A stretch of DNA of 8,768 bases, from positions 1-8,768 of the forward strand of contig CAZYJG010000062.1 in assembly GCA_964647745.1 (NCBI GenBank), written 5' to 3'. How positions within the stretch are numbered: position 1 is the first letter of the stretch; the number at the start of each line of letters is the position of its first letter. This DNA is from Thiopontia sp964647745 (GTDB lineage Bacteria; Pseudomonadota; Gammaproteobacteria; GCF-002020875). Made by a program: the position numbers and the translations under genes. Shown here piece by piece: positions 1-6,877 of the stretch. Below the pieces are notes generated by a model. That model saw nothing but the letters and a program-made list of their open reading frames with translations, made no database searches and had not been told where the DNA came from.

Positions 1-1158
1 GCATTCAAGGTCTGGACCGTGCTGCTGGCCATCTTCACCTTCTCCCTGAGCCTGCTGGGCACCTTCCTGGTCCGCTCCGGTGTACTGGTATCGGTCCACG
101 CCTTTGCTGCAGATCCCTCTCGTGGCGTATTCATCCTGATCTTCCTCGGCATCGTGATTGGCGGCTCGCTCGGGCTCTATGCATGGCGCGCACCAATGAT
201 CCGCGGCGGTGGAAAGTTCGATAGCTTCTCCCGTGAGACCCTGCTTTTGGTCAACAATGTACTGCTGGTGGTGGCAACCCTGACGGTACTGATCGGCACC
301 CTCTATCCACTGATTCTTGATGCCCTGGAGATGGGGAAGATCTCTGTGGGACCGCCCTACTTTGATACCGTCTTTGTTCCCATCATGTTGCCGATGTCCT
401 TCCTGATCGGGCTCAGTGCCGTTATTCGCTGGAAGGCGGATCGTGCAGCCCGTGTTGTCAATGAACAGAAGATTGTACTGATTGCCTCTCTGGTCATCGG
501 TCTCTCTCTCCCCTACCTGATCTTCAATGAGAGTTCGATTCAGCTGAGCCTCAGCTCGGCCATTGCAGTCTGGGTCATCGCTACCATGCTCCAGGATTTC
601 TGGAATCGCTCTACTGGCAACAAGGCAGGATTCCTGAAAGGGGTACGCGCTCTGTCACGTAGCCATGTTGCGATGCTCACTGCACATGCCGGACTGGGGA
701 TCTTCATCCTTGGGGTTGGATTCACCACGGCCTTCAGTATCGAGAAGGATGTACGGATGGAACCGGGAAGCCGTGTCGAGGCTGGAGGATATACCTTCCA
801 CCTGGAGGGGATGCTGCAACGCCAGGGGCCCAACTACACCACAACCGAGGGGCTGGTTCGTGTCTATGACAGCAGCGACCAGGAGGTTGCCGTACTTCAC
901 CCCGAGAAACGGCTCTACACGGTCCAGAGAATGCCGATGACGGAGGCCTCCATTGATGAGGGGCTGTTCCGCGACCTCTATGTCGCCATGGGTGAGCCGA
1001 TCAAGAACAGCAATGCATGGGCGATGCGGGTCTACTACAAGCCCTTTATCCAGTGGATCTGGATGGGGGTACTGATCATGTCGATTGGTGGTCTGCTTGC
1101 AGCAACCGATCCACGCTACCGCCGGATCGCCCGCCGTTCACGTGAGGCACTACAGTGA
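1..1158 (+). CDS. ccmF: Cytochrome c-type biogenesis protein CcmF, C-terminal part (5' end outside window)
   Basis: CcmF is the integral-membrane core of the haem lyase of system I cytochrome c maturation. It takes haem from holo-CcmE and, with CcmH, attaches it to apocytochrome CxxCH motifs on the periplasmic side. The frame is open from base 1, so the 385 codons seen are roughly the last 60% of a protein usually about 650 residues long; the tryptophan-rich WWD region must lie upstream. Family hallmarks visible are GTFLVRSGVLVSVHAFA (visible residues 20-36), whose His33 matches the periplasmic haem-ligand His of E. coli CcmF, and TAHAGLG near residue 229, whose His matches the second transmembrane haem b ligand. 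Further matches are VERDVRM-like EKDVRMEPG, MTEASIDEG, RDLYVAMGE, YYKPFIQWIWMG and the closing DPRYRR. Several hydrophobic helices alternate with a periplasmic domain around residues 240-345. The stop overlaps the next gene's GTG by four bases. Identity is very secure; only the N-terminus is missing. Confidence 0.97.
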   Translation, partial: AFKVWTVLLAIFTFSLSLLGTFLVRSGVLVSVHAFAADPSRGVFILIFLGIVIGGSLGLYAWRAPMIRGGGKFDSFSRETLLLVNNVLLVVATLTVLIGTLYPLILDALEMGKISVGPPYFDTVFVPIMLPMSFLIGLSAVIRWKADRAARVVNEQKIVLIASLVIGLSLPYLIFNESSIQLSLSSAIAVWVIATMLQDFWNRSTGNKAGFLKGVRALSRSHVAMLTAHAGLGIFILGVGFTTAFSIEKDVRMEPGSRVEAGGYTFHLEGMLQRQGPNYTTTEGLVRVYDSSDQEVAVLHPEKRLYTVQRMPMTEASIDEGLFRDLYVAMGEPIKNSNAWAMRVYYKPFIQWIWMGVLIMSIGGLLAATDPRYRRIARRSREALQ

Positions 1159-2101
1159 AGGCAGTTACCATGAGCGCCCCGGGAGGCCCGGACCAGCTTC
1201 AGCTGGAGGAGGTTTCCACACCCGAAATCTGTGCTCCCCATGAGGTTCTGATCGAGATTCATGCTGCAGGGGTCAACCCGGTTGATACCAAGCTGCGAAC
1301 CAATGGGGTCTATTTTCCCGACTCCCCCCGCCATATCCTGGGCTGCGATGGCGCAGGAGTCGTCAGGGCAACAGGAGAGGGGTGTACACGCTTCAAGCCC
1401 GGGGATGCCGTCTACTACTTCAACGCCGGTCTCGGTGGTGAAACCGGAAACTATGCCGAGATGGCCGTTGTGGATGAGCGCTATCTTGCCAGAAAGCCGG
1501 AGAACCTTAGCTTTGAGGAGGCCGCAACTGCCCCTCTTGCCCTGATTACTGCGTGGGAGTCACTCTTTGACCGTGGCACCCTCTATCAGGGGGACGAGGT
1601 TCTGATCCATGCCGGGGCCGGAGGTGTGGGCCACCTGGCCATTCAACTGGCCGCCAATATCGGCGCACGGGTCTGCACAACCGTTGGATCAGCCGAGAAG
1701 GCTGTGCTTGCAACCGCTCTGGGTGCCGACCATGCCATACTCTACCGGGAGGAGGATTTTGTCGAGGCCGCCCTCGAGTGGAGTCAGGGTGGCGGAGTCA
1801 ACATGGTCTTCGATACTGTAGGGGGTGAGACCTTCAGCAACTCCCTGCGTGCGGTACGCAACTATGGTGAGGTCATTACACTGCTGCAGCTCCCTTCAGA
1901 TGCAGACTGGAAGAGTGCCCGCAACCGCAACCTGCGCATCACACAGGAGTTGATGCTGACTCCGCTGGTCTCCAACCTTCATGAGATGCGGATCCACCAG
2001 AGAGAGATTCTGGATAAGTGCACGGAGCTATTCGAGTCCGGAAAGCTCAGGGTCCACCTGAGCCACCAACTGCCACTGGAAGAGGCTGCAGAGGCACACC
2101 G
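1155..2101 (+). CDS. Zinc-independent MDR-family NAD(P)H:quinone oxidoreductase-like protein (3' end lost in N gap)
   Basis: This is a medium-chain dehydrogenase/reductase of the quinone oxidoreductase/zeta-crystallin type, a soluble NADPH-dependent enzyme whose exact substrate cannot be read from sequence. The start is GTG inside the GTGA overlap with ccmF; a GAGG seven bases upstream and the typical opening MKAV...GGP..L.LEEV support it. The GroES-like half shows AAGVNPVDTKLR (38-48) and GCDGAGVV (63-70). The Rossmann half shows AGAGGVGHLAIQLA (153-166), the glycine-rich nucleotide loop, and VFDTVGGE (218-225). No cluster of zinc-ligand cysteines is seen. After 315 complete codons (LEEAAEAH) the sequence enters 100 Ns; family members usually end about 15-25 residues later with a GK-V-L pattern, so only the tail is missing. 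The open frame beyond the gap is antisense to deaD and is not part of this gene. Position directly after ccmF is unusual, since ccmG/dsbE is the common neighbour. Family assignment is strong, exact function open. Confidence 0.9.
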
Positions 2102-2201
2102 NNNNNNNNNNNNNNNNNNNNNNNNNNNNNNNNNNNNNNNNNNNNNNNNNNNNNNNNNNNNNNNNNNNNNNNNNNNNNNNNNNNNNNNNNNNNNNNNNNN
2201 N
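2102..2201. other. Assembly gap of 100 N between two convergent gene ends
   Basis: A run of exactly 100 N, a conventional placeholder length, so the true distance is unknown. The left flank ends inside the last codons of the MDR gene and the right flank begins in the basic C-terminal tail of deaD on the other strand. I find no shared sequence between the flanks. The missing DNA should hold the MDR C-terminus, the deaD stop and any bidirectional terminator. Reading frames running through this gap are artefacts. Confidence 0.98.
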
Positions 2202-4151
2202 CCTTACCCTGCATCTTCTTCTGTCTGCGCCCCTTTGTCGCTGGCCTCTTCCCACCAGACTTTTTTCTGCGTGGAGGGAGATGTCCTCCCTCTCCACCAT
2301 CCATATGCGAGATCTGCAACTGCTGGCCGCAGACCCAGGTCTTTCTCAGCTCACGGAATATATCCTTTGGCATCCCCTCTGGCAGATCAATGGTGCTGTA
2401 GTCCTGATGGATCTCGACCTTGCCAATATCCTCATTAAACAGTCCAGCCACATTGGCAACAGCTCCCACAATATTGTCTGCCTCTACCTCATGCTCCTTT
2501 CCAACCTCCAGGCGGAAGAGCTCTCTACCAGCCATTACCTTCTGCTGTTGCCTCTTTTTACCCCGCTCACGACGCTGCCTGGGCTCTCCCGTGTCGGCAG
2601 ACCGTCTCTCATGCCTGGAGCCACTCTCCCTGGATGATCTCTTCTCTTTGCCCCCTTTTCGCTCCTGATGCTTAACCAGAAGCGGGCTATCACCCTGCGA
2701 CATGCTCGCCAGTGCCGCTGCAATCTCTATTGCGGGGATATCATGCTCAATACGATAAGACTCGATGATCTTCCCATAAAATTCCAGATCCTCCTCCTTG
2801 GCCAGGGTATCGGTAATGCGCTGCTTGAAGCGTGCGATCCGGCGATCATTGATTACCTCAGTACTGGGAAGATCCATACGTTCAATCTTCTGCCTGGTAG
2901 CGCGCTCAATGGCATGCAGCATGCGCTTCTCTCGTGGTGCAATAAAGAGGATGGCATCGCCCTTGCGGCCTGCACGGCCGGTACGACCAATACGGTGCAC
3001 ATAGGACTCGGTATCATAGGAGACATCGTAATTGATGACATGACTGATACGCGGCACGTCCAACCCGCGAGCAGCAACATCGGTAGCAACCAGGATATCC
3101 AGCTTCCCATCCTTTAGCTTGTTTACAGTCTGCTCACGCATCTTCTGCGGGATATCGCCATTCAGTGCATCTGCGGCAAACCCCCGCGCCGAGAGCTTCT
3201 CTGCCAGATCAGTTGTGAGAACCTTGGTACGGACAAAGATAATGATTCCATCCGTCTCCTCCACCTCCAGGATACGGGTCAGTGCATCCAGCTTGTGCAG
3301 CCCACTGACCATCCAGTAACGTTGGCGCACAGACTCCACAGTAGTTGTCTTTGCCTTGATGCTGACCAGCACCGGATCCTTCAGATAGGTTGTTGCAATG
3401 CGACTGATCGCCTTTGGCATTGTTGCCGAGAAGAGTGCTGTCTGATGTTCGGATGGGATCTGCTCCAGCACCCACTCCACATCATCGATAAAGCCCATGC
3501 GCAACATCTCATCGGCCTCATCCAGCACCAGACAGCGCAGTGATTCCAGCTTGAGGCTGCCGCGGCGCATATGGTCCATCACACGCCCCGGGGTACCCAC
3601 CACCACATGCACNNNNNNNNNNNNNNNNNNNNNNNNNNNNNNNNNNNNNNNNNNNNNNNNNNNNNNNNNNNNNNNNNNNNNNNNNNNNNNNNNNNNNNNN
3701 NNNNNNNNNNNNTGCCGCGGCGCATATGGTCCATCACACGCCCCGGGGTACCCACCACCACATGCACCCCCCGATCCAGGGCACGCAGCTGTTGACGGTA
3801 ATCCTGACCACCATAGATGGGGACCACATGGAACCCCTTCATCTGCTGTGCATAGCGCTGGAACGCCTCTGAGACCTGAATGGCCAGCTCGCGGGTTGGC
3901 GCCAGCACCAGCACCTGCGGCCTGCGCACCTTCAGATCAATTCCTGAGAGTAGTGGCAGTGCAAAGGCGGCTGTCTTTCCGGTACCGGTTTGTGCCTGTC
4001 CGAGGATATCACGCCCCTCGAGCAGCGGCGGAATCGCCTCTGCCTGGATCGGTGAGGGGGATTCATAACCGATCTCGGTAATCGCATGCAGCACGGCGGG
4101 ATTGATACCGAGCGCTTGAAACGCCGGCAACGGTTTGGATTGAGAGGACAT
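2202..4151 (-). CDS. deaD: DEAD-box ATP-dependent RNA helicase DeaD/CsdA (falsely split by a gap; stop lost in another gap)
   Basis: This is an ATP-dependent RNA helicase of the CsdA/DeaD type, known in relatives for ribosome assembly and mRNA remodelling in the cold. After removing the false gap and the duplicated 55 bases (3613-3767) it reads as one frame of 598 codons, near the ~630 of E. coli CsdA. Motifs in order are the Q motif GYESPSPIQ (28-36), Walker A AQTGTGKT (53-60), PTRELA (85-90), GG (114-115), TPGR (135-138), DEAD (159-162), SAT (190-192), ATDVAARGLDV (304-314) and HRIGRTGR (334-341). A highly basic Arg/Lys-rich linker (about 440-490) precedes a DbpA/CsdA RNA-binding domain (about 491-565) with VGAVANVAG and IDLPEGMP. 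The basic tail then runs into Ns at 2201, so the stop is unseen. The start ATG lacks a clear Shine-Dalgarno. The gene is convergent with the MDR gene and divergent from the 156-residue gene. Confidence 0.96.
3558..3767. repeat. 55-base direct repeat flanking the second N gap: unmerged contig overlap
   Basis: Bases 3558-3612 and 3713-3767 are identical over 55 positions and sit exactly at the two edges of the N run. Both copies encode, on the minus strand, the same deaD stretch around VVVGTPGRVMDHMRRG. Deleting 3613-3767 (155 bases) puts the 5' and 3' halves of the helicase in one frame with no lost or repeated motif. An exact overlap of an odd length equal to a common assembler k-mer points to two contigs that end on the same k-mer and were scaffolded without merging. 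A real tandem duplication would break the helicase domain. Confidence 0.95.
3613..3712. other. Spurious 100-N gap inside deaD
   Basis: A run of exactly 100 N lying between two identical 55-base contig ends. Because the flanks overlap, the real gap length is most likely negative (-55) and no sequence is missing. The apparent early end of the upstream helicase fragment, and the apparent new start of the downstream fragment, are consequences of this gap. Confidence 0.93.
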
Positions 4152-4184
4152 GGGGATCGTGGCTCAGGGGTGGGAGGAGTCGTC

Positions 4185-4193
4185 ATTTTACCA
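4185..4193 (-). promoter_or_regulatory. Candidate extended -10 promoter of deaD
   Basis: On the minus strand the sequence TGGTAAAAT gives a TGn extended -10 element with a -10 hexamer differing from TATAAT at one position. It would start transcription about 26 bases before the deaD ATG. No good -35 hexamer is visible at 16-18 bases upstream, which is tolerable for an extended -10 promoter. The short leader would lack the long 5' UTR known for E. coli csdA. Inference from motif only. Confidence 0.4.
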
Positions 4194-4239
4194 CAATGCA
4201 CCCTGCTCCCCCCCGAATCCGTTAGCTGGACCACCAATA

Positions 4240-4267
4240 TTGATCATCAGCAAATTCATTGTATTAT
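4240..4267 (+). promoter_or_regulatory. Candidate sigma70 promoter for the 156-residue gene and the Kef antiporter
   Basis: TTGATC (4240-4245) and TATTAT (4262-4267) are separated by 16 bases and each is close to the sigma70 consensus. Transcription would begin near 4274, which excludes the in-frame ATG at 4266 and favours 4296 or 4305 as the start of the downstream gene. Two short perfect palindromes, CAATATTG (4235-4242) and TGATCA (4241-4246), overlap the -35 region and could be an operator, though palindromes this short also arise by chance. Confidence 0.5.
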
Positions 4268-4295
4268 GTGGTTCTCTTCATCTGATAATTGGTTT

Positions 4296-4766
4296 ATGAA
4301 TCCTATGGCACCTCGCAGCACCCAAACCTTCTTCGCCCCACCCCCCTACAGCAGTCATGATGACCAGATCCCCGCACAGAGCTACAACCTGGCCCATGCC
4401 CTGCTTAACCGCGTGAAGGCTGACCACCTCTTTGTACCCATCCCCTCCATGAAGTACTTCGTCATCATTGAACCGGATGTACTCTGGTTCGTCGACAGCA
4501 TGCAGCATGCGATACAGGATGGCGAGGGGGGGCGAATGATCACCATCTCCTGGAAACCGGAAATCTCCTCCCCACAACACGACGATCTGGAGCAGCCCAT
4601 CCCATGTACCGTAACCTTCCATGGCAAGGAGCAGGAGGGTGTCCAGGCCAGGCTTCAGAGTGAGCTCCTTGCAGCAATGCAGCAGTTCGAGCAGCGCTAT
4701 CAGGATCGACTGCCCACCGCAATAGGACCAAGGATCATCCCCTTTACCAAGAGTGAGGCGCTTTGA
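4296..4766 (+). CDS. Hypothetical protein, 156 residues, soluble, function unknown
   Basis: I do not recognise this family. The frame has coherent protein-like composition, with no signal peptide or membrane helix. The N-terminal 30 residues are rich in Pro, Ser and Thr and look disordered. A central part follows with alternating hydrophobic residues suggesting beta strands: HLFVPIP (44-50), MKYFVIIEPDVLWFVD (52-67) and GGRMITISW (78-86). A long amphipathic, Gln/Glu-rich helix (about 113-138) precedes the C-terminal PRIIPF. Start choice is uncertain: ATG 4296 is taken because the likely transcription start lies near 4274; ATG 4305 is equally possible and ATG 4266 less so. None has a clear Shine-Dalgarno. 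The stop is 19 bases before the ATG of the Kef antiporter, so the two are probably cotranscribed. A link to potassium or pH homeostasis is only a context inference. Confidence 0.75.
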   Translation: MNPMAPRSTQTFFAPPPYSSHDDQIPAQSYNLAHALLNRVKADHLFVPIPSMKYFVIIEPDVLWFVDSMQHAIQDGEGGRMITISWKPEISSPQHDDLEQPIPCTVTFHGKEQEGVQARLQSELLAAMQQFEQRYQDRLPTAIGPRIIPFTKSEAL

Positions 4767-4785
4767 CCGGCAGCACTCCCTTACC

Positions 4786-6492
4786 ATGCCCTACGGTCAC
4801 CTTTTCGATCTGTTAATCCTGCTGGCAGCTGCTGTCATCATGGTCCCTCTGGCACAGTGGACCCGACTGGGTGCCGTCCCCGGTTTTCTGATTGCGGGGG
4901 GGCTGGTTGGCCCCGCAGGATTTGGCATGATCACCAACACCGAAGAGATTCACAACTTTGCAGAGATCGGGGTGGTCTTTCTGCTGTTTGTGATCGGCGT
5001 TGAGCTCAAGCCATCCATGCTCTGGAGAATCCGCCGTTCGGTATTTGGCCTTGGTAGTGCCCAGGTTCTGGTCACCGGACTGCTGCTCATTCTCGCCACC
5101 CACCTACTATTCTCGGTCACGCTGAAGGCATCGATTCTGATCGGGTTGGCACTGGCCCTCTCCTCAACAGCCTTTGTCCTGCAGCTGCTAACCGAGAAGG
5201 GAAACCTTACCTCAATCTACGGTCGTAACTCCTTCTCCATCCTGCTGCTACAGGATCTGGCGGTTGTCCCGCTGCTGGCACTGGTGCCGCTGCTCTCAAT
5301 ACCGGAGTTGAGCATTGGTACCGATATCGGGCTGGCTGTTCTGGAGTCCCTGCTGATACTGGGGGCTGTTATTGCCATTGGCCATTACCTGCTCCACCCG
5401 CTTCTCCACCAGATTGCACTGACCAGAAACCCAGAGATCTTTTCTGCCACCGCAGTACTGATTGTCTTGAGTGCCGCACTGGTCACAGAGCATGCCGGTT
5501 TCTCGATGGCAATGGGGGCCTTCCTGGCCGGAGTGCTGCTCTCGGGCTCCTCCTACAAACACCAGGTGATGACAGAGATCCACCCATTCAGGGGGATCTT
5601 TCTCGGCCTCTTCTTCATGTCGATGGGGATGTCACTCAACCTGGCACTTCTGCTGGAGACCCCTCTCCTCCTGTTTGGAATTCTACTCCTGCTGATCGCG
5701 ATCAAGGTGGCGGCACTCTACCCGCTGACCCGCCTCTTTGGATTGAGGAGGAACCATGGCATTGCAGTCTCGCTGCTGCTGGCACAGAGCGGGGAGTTTG
5801 CCCTTGTCCTCTTCTCACTGGCCCACCAATCCCAGCTTCTAGAGAGCAGACTGTTCGAGCAGTTACTGGTGGTGGTACTGCTCAGCATGCTGGCAACCCC
5901 CCTGCTGGCACACTGGGCCCAGAAAATCGCCAAAAGGGAGTCCTCCAGGGCAAAGCCTGCAGTGGCCGAGCTGGAGTTGCCAGCGGATGCCTCCATCATC
6001 CTGGTGGGATTCGGACGTGTTGGCCACCGAATTGGTGAAATCCTGAACACTGCAGGAGAGAGCTACATAGCGCTGGACAATGATCCAGCCGCTGTTGAAA
6101 AGGGGCGTGCCGATGGGCACCCCATCTATTTTGGCGATGCCCATAATCCAGAACTGATGAAAATGTGTGGGGCATACCGAGCGAATACGGTCATTATCAC
6201 CCTAAACGACCCGAAAGCAACCGAGAGGTTGGTACAGTTCCTGCGCAGCTCCTGCCCAACCATTCCCCTCTATGCCCGTGGCCACAGCCTGGAGCAGTGC
6301 ATGACGCTGCGCAGGATTGGCGCTTCCGATGTAGTATCAGAGAACATGGAGGCGAGTCTGGAGCTGGCCAGGATGGCGCTCGATACGATTGGCATGGAAC
6401 AGGGGCAGCAAGAGTCGATCATTAACGGGTATCGACAGAACTACCATGCCCAGATCAACCCAAAATCTCCTGAACATCCTGAAGCGTCATGA
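4786..6492 (+). CDS. Kef-type (CPA2) cation/proton antiporter with C-terminal Rossmann domain
   Basis: This inner-membrane monovalent cation:proton antiporter of the CPA2 family has 568 residues, close to the ~600 of E. coli KefB/KefC. Residues 1-380 form about a dozen hydrophobic helices with family signatures: IGVVFLLFVIGVELKPS (61-77), SSTAFVLQLL (126-135), the ion-path pair Gln156-Asp157 in LLLQDLAVVP, MAMGAFLAGVLL (241-252) and GLFFMSMGMSLN (274-285). The loop matching the KefC regulatory HALESDIEP segment reads HQVMTEIHP (259-267), with fewer acids. A TrkA-N/RCK domain begins near 403 with GFGRVG (408-413) and the ribose-binding acid Asp431 in ALDND; it continues through YFGDA and SENMEASLELAR. 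The C-terminal tail is short. ATG 4786 is chosen because it aligns with Kef N-termini; an upstream in-frame GTG (4753) would overlap the preceding gene and adds a charged stretch. Glutathione gating as in KefB/C is not demonstrable, and no ancillary kefF/kefG gene is nearby. Confidence 0.93.
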   Translation: MPYGHLFDLLILLAAAVIMVPLAQWTRLGAVPGFLIAGGLVGPAGFGMITNTEEIHNFAEIGVVFLLFVIGVELKPSMLWRIRRSVFGLGSAQVLVTGLLLILATHLLFSVTLKASILIGLALALSSTAFVLQLLTEKGNLTSIYGRNSFSILLLQDLAVVPLLALVPLLSIPELSIGTDIGLAVLESLLILGAVIAIGHYLLHPLLHQIALTRNPEIFSATAVLIVLSAALVTEHAGFSMAMGAFLAGVLLSGSSYKHQVMTEIHPFRGIFLGLFFMSMGMSLNLALLLETPLLLFGILLLLIAIKVAALYPLTRLFGLRRNHGIAVSLLLAQSGEFALVLFSLAHQSQLLESRLFEQLLVVVLLSMLATPLLAHWAQKIAKRESSRAKPAVAELELPADASIILVGFGRVGHRIGEILNTAGESYIALDNDPAAVEKGRADGHPIYFGDAHNPELMKMCGAYRANTVIITLNDPKATERLVQFLRSSCPTIPLYARGHSLEQCMTLRRIGASDVVSENMEASLELARMALDTIGMEQGQQESIINGYRQNYHAQINPKSPEHPEAS

Positions 6493-6508
6493 CAAATCCC
6501 TCAACACC

Positions 6509-6760
6509 CTAATCCCGGAATTTTGATACAAGCCAGTTGTACAACAGTCCAAAAATCAGCCCTGCGATTCCGCCATCAACTACCCCCCAGAGACCACCAA
6601 CCACACCACCGACAAACCCGGGCTGATAGCCAACGTAGAGAGAACCCATCAGGGAGACGAGCTGCTCACCATATCCAAATGGGGCAATCCACCCCATCAA
6701 CATCATCGACCCGCCCCATAAAATGGCAATGGATAGCGCCAATGCACGAACATTTACCAT
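6509..6760 (-). CDS. Small two-helix membrane protein, 83 residues, resembling proteins annotated 'bacteriophage holin'
   Basis: The protein has two hydrophobic segments, about residues 6-26 and 47-75. The second is glycine-rich (GFVGGVVGGLWGVVDGGIAG) with an aspartate at 62, then GLLYNWLV and a basic end. This layout, with an N-terminal NVRALALS-type opening and a WG..DG.I.G...LYN pattern, recalls a family of small chromosomal membrane proteins often labelled phage holin; that label is from memory and there is no phage context here. The start is ATG at 6760, not the longer in-frame ATG at 6799: GGGAG lies seven bases before 6760, and the longer start would fall inside the promoter. Its stop is 16 bases from the stop of the convergent antiporter gene, leaving no room for an independent terminator. 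Function unknown. Confidence 0.8.
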   Translation of the reverse strand: MVNVRALALSIAILWGGSMMLMGWIAPFGYGEQLVSLMGSLYVGYQPGFVGGVVGGLWGVVDGGIAGLIFGLLYNWLVSKFRD

Positions 6761-6787
6761 GGCAATACTCCCTGTTGTTCCTGACTC

Positions 6788-6815
6788 AGAATAGGCCATC
6801 CAGGCCGGATGTCAA
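6788..6815 (-). promoter_or_regulatory. Sigma70-type promoter for the small membrane protein gene
   Basis: Reading leftward, a perfect TTGACA (-35, 6810-6815 on the plus coordinates) is followed after 16 bases by TATTCT (-10, 6788-6793). The -10 ends 27 bases before the ATG at 6760, giving a leader of about 20 bases that contains GGGAG. This is the best promoter in the window and independently fixes the gene's start. Confidence 0.72.
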
Positions 6816-6877
6816 TGTTCGACAATACGAACCCCCTATACACATGGCAAGGATTGTGATGACTCCTGAGGGCTGCT

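Noticed and set aside
1155..2438. Open frame continuing from the MDR gene through the Ns to 2438
   Set aside because: The part beyond the gap is antisense to the RNA-binding domain and tail of deaD; the frame stays open only because Ns hide stops.
3558..3767. Tandem duplication or mobile-element target duplication in deaD
   Set aside because: The copies abut the N run exactly and collapse to a perfect reading frame, which fits contig overlap far better than a biological repeat.
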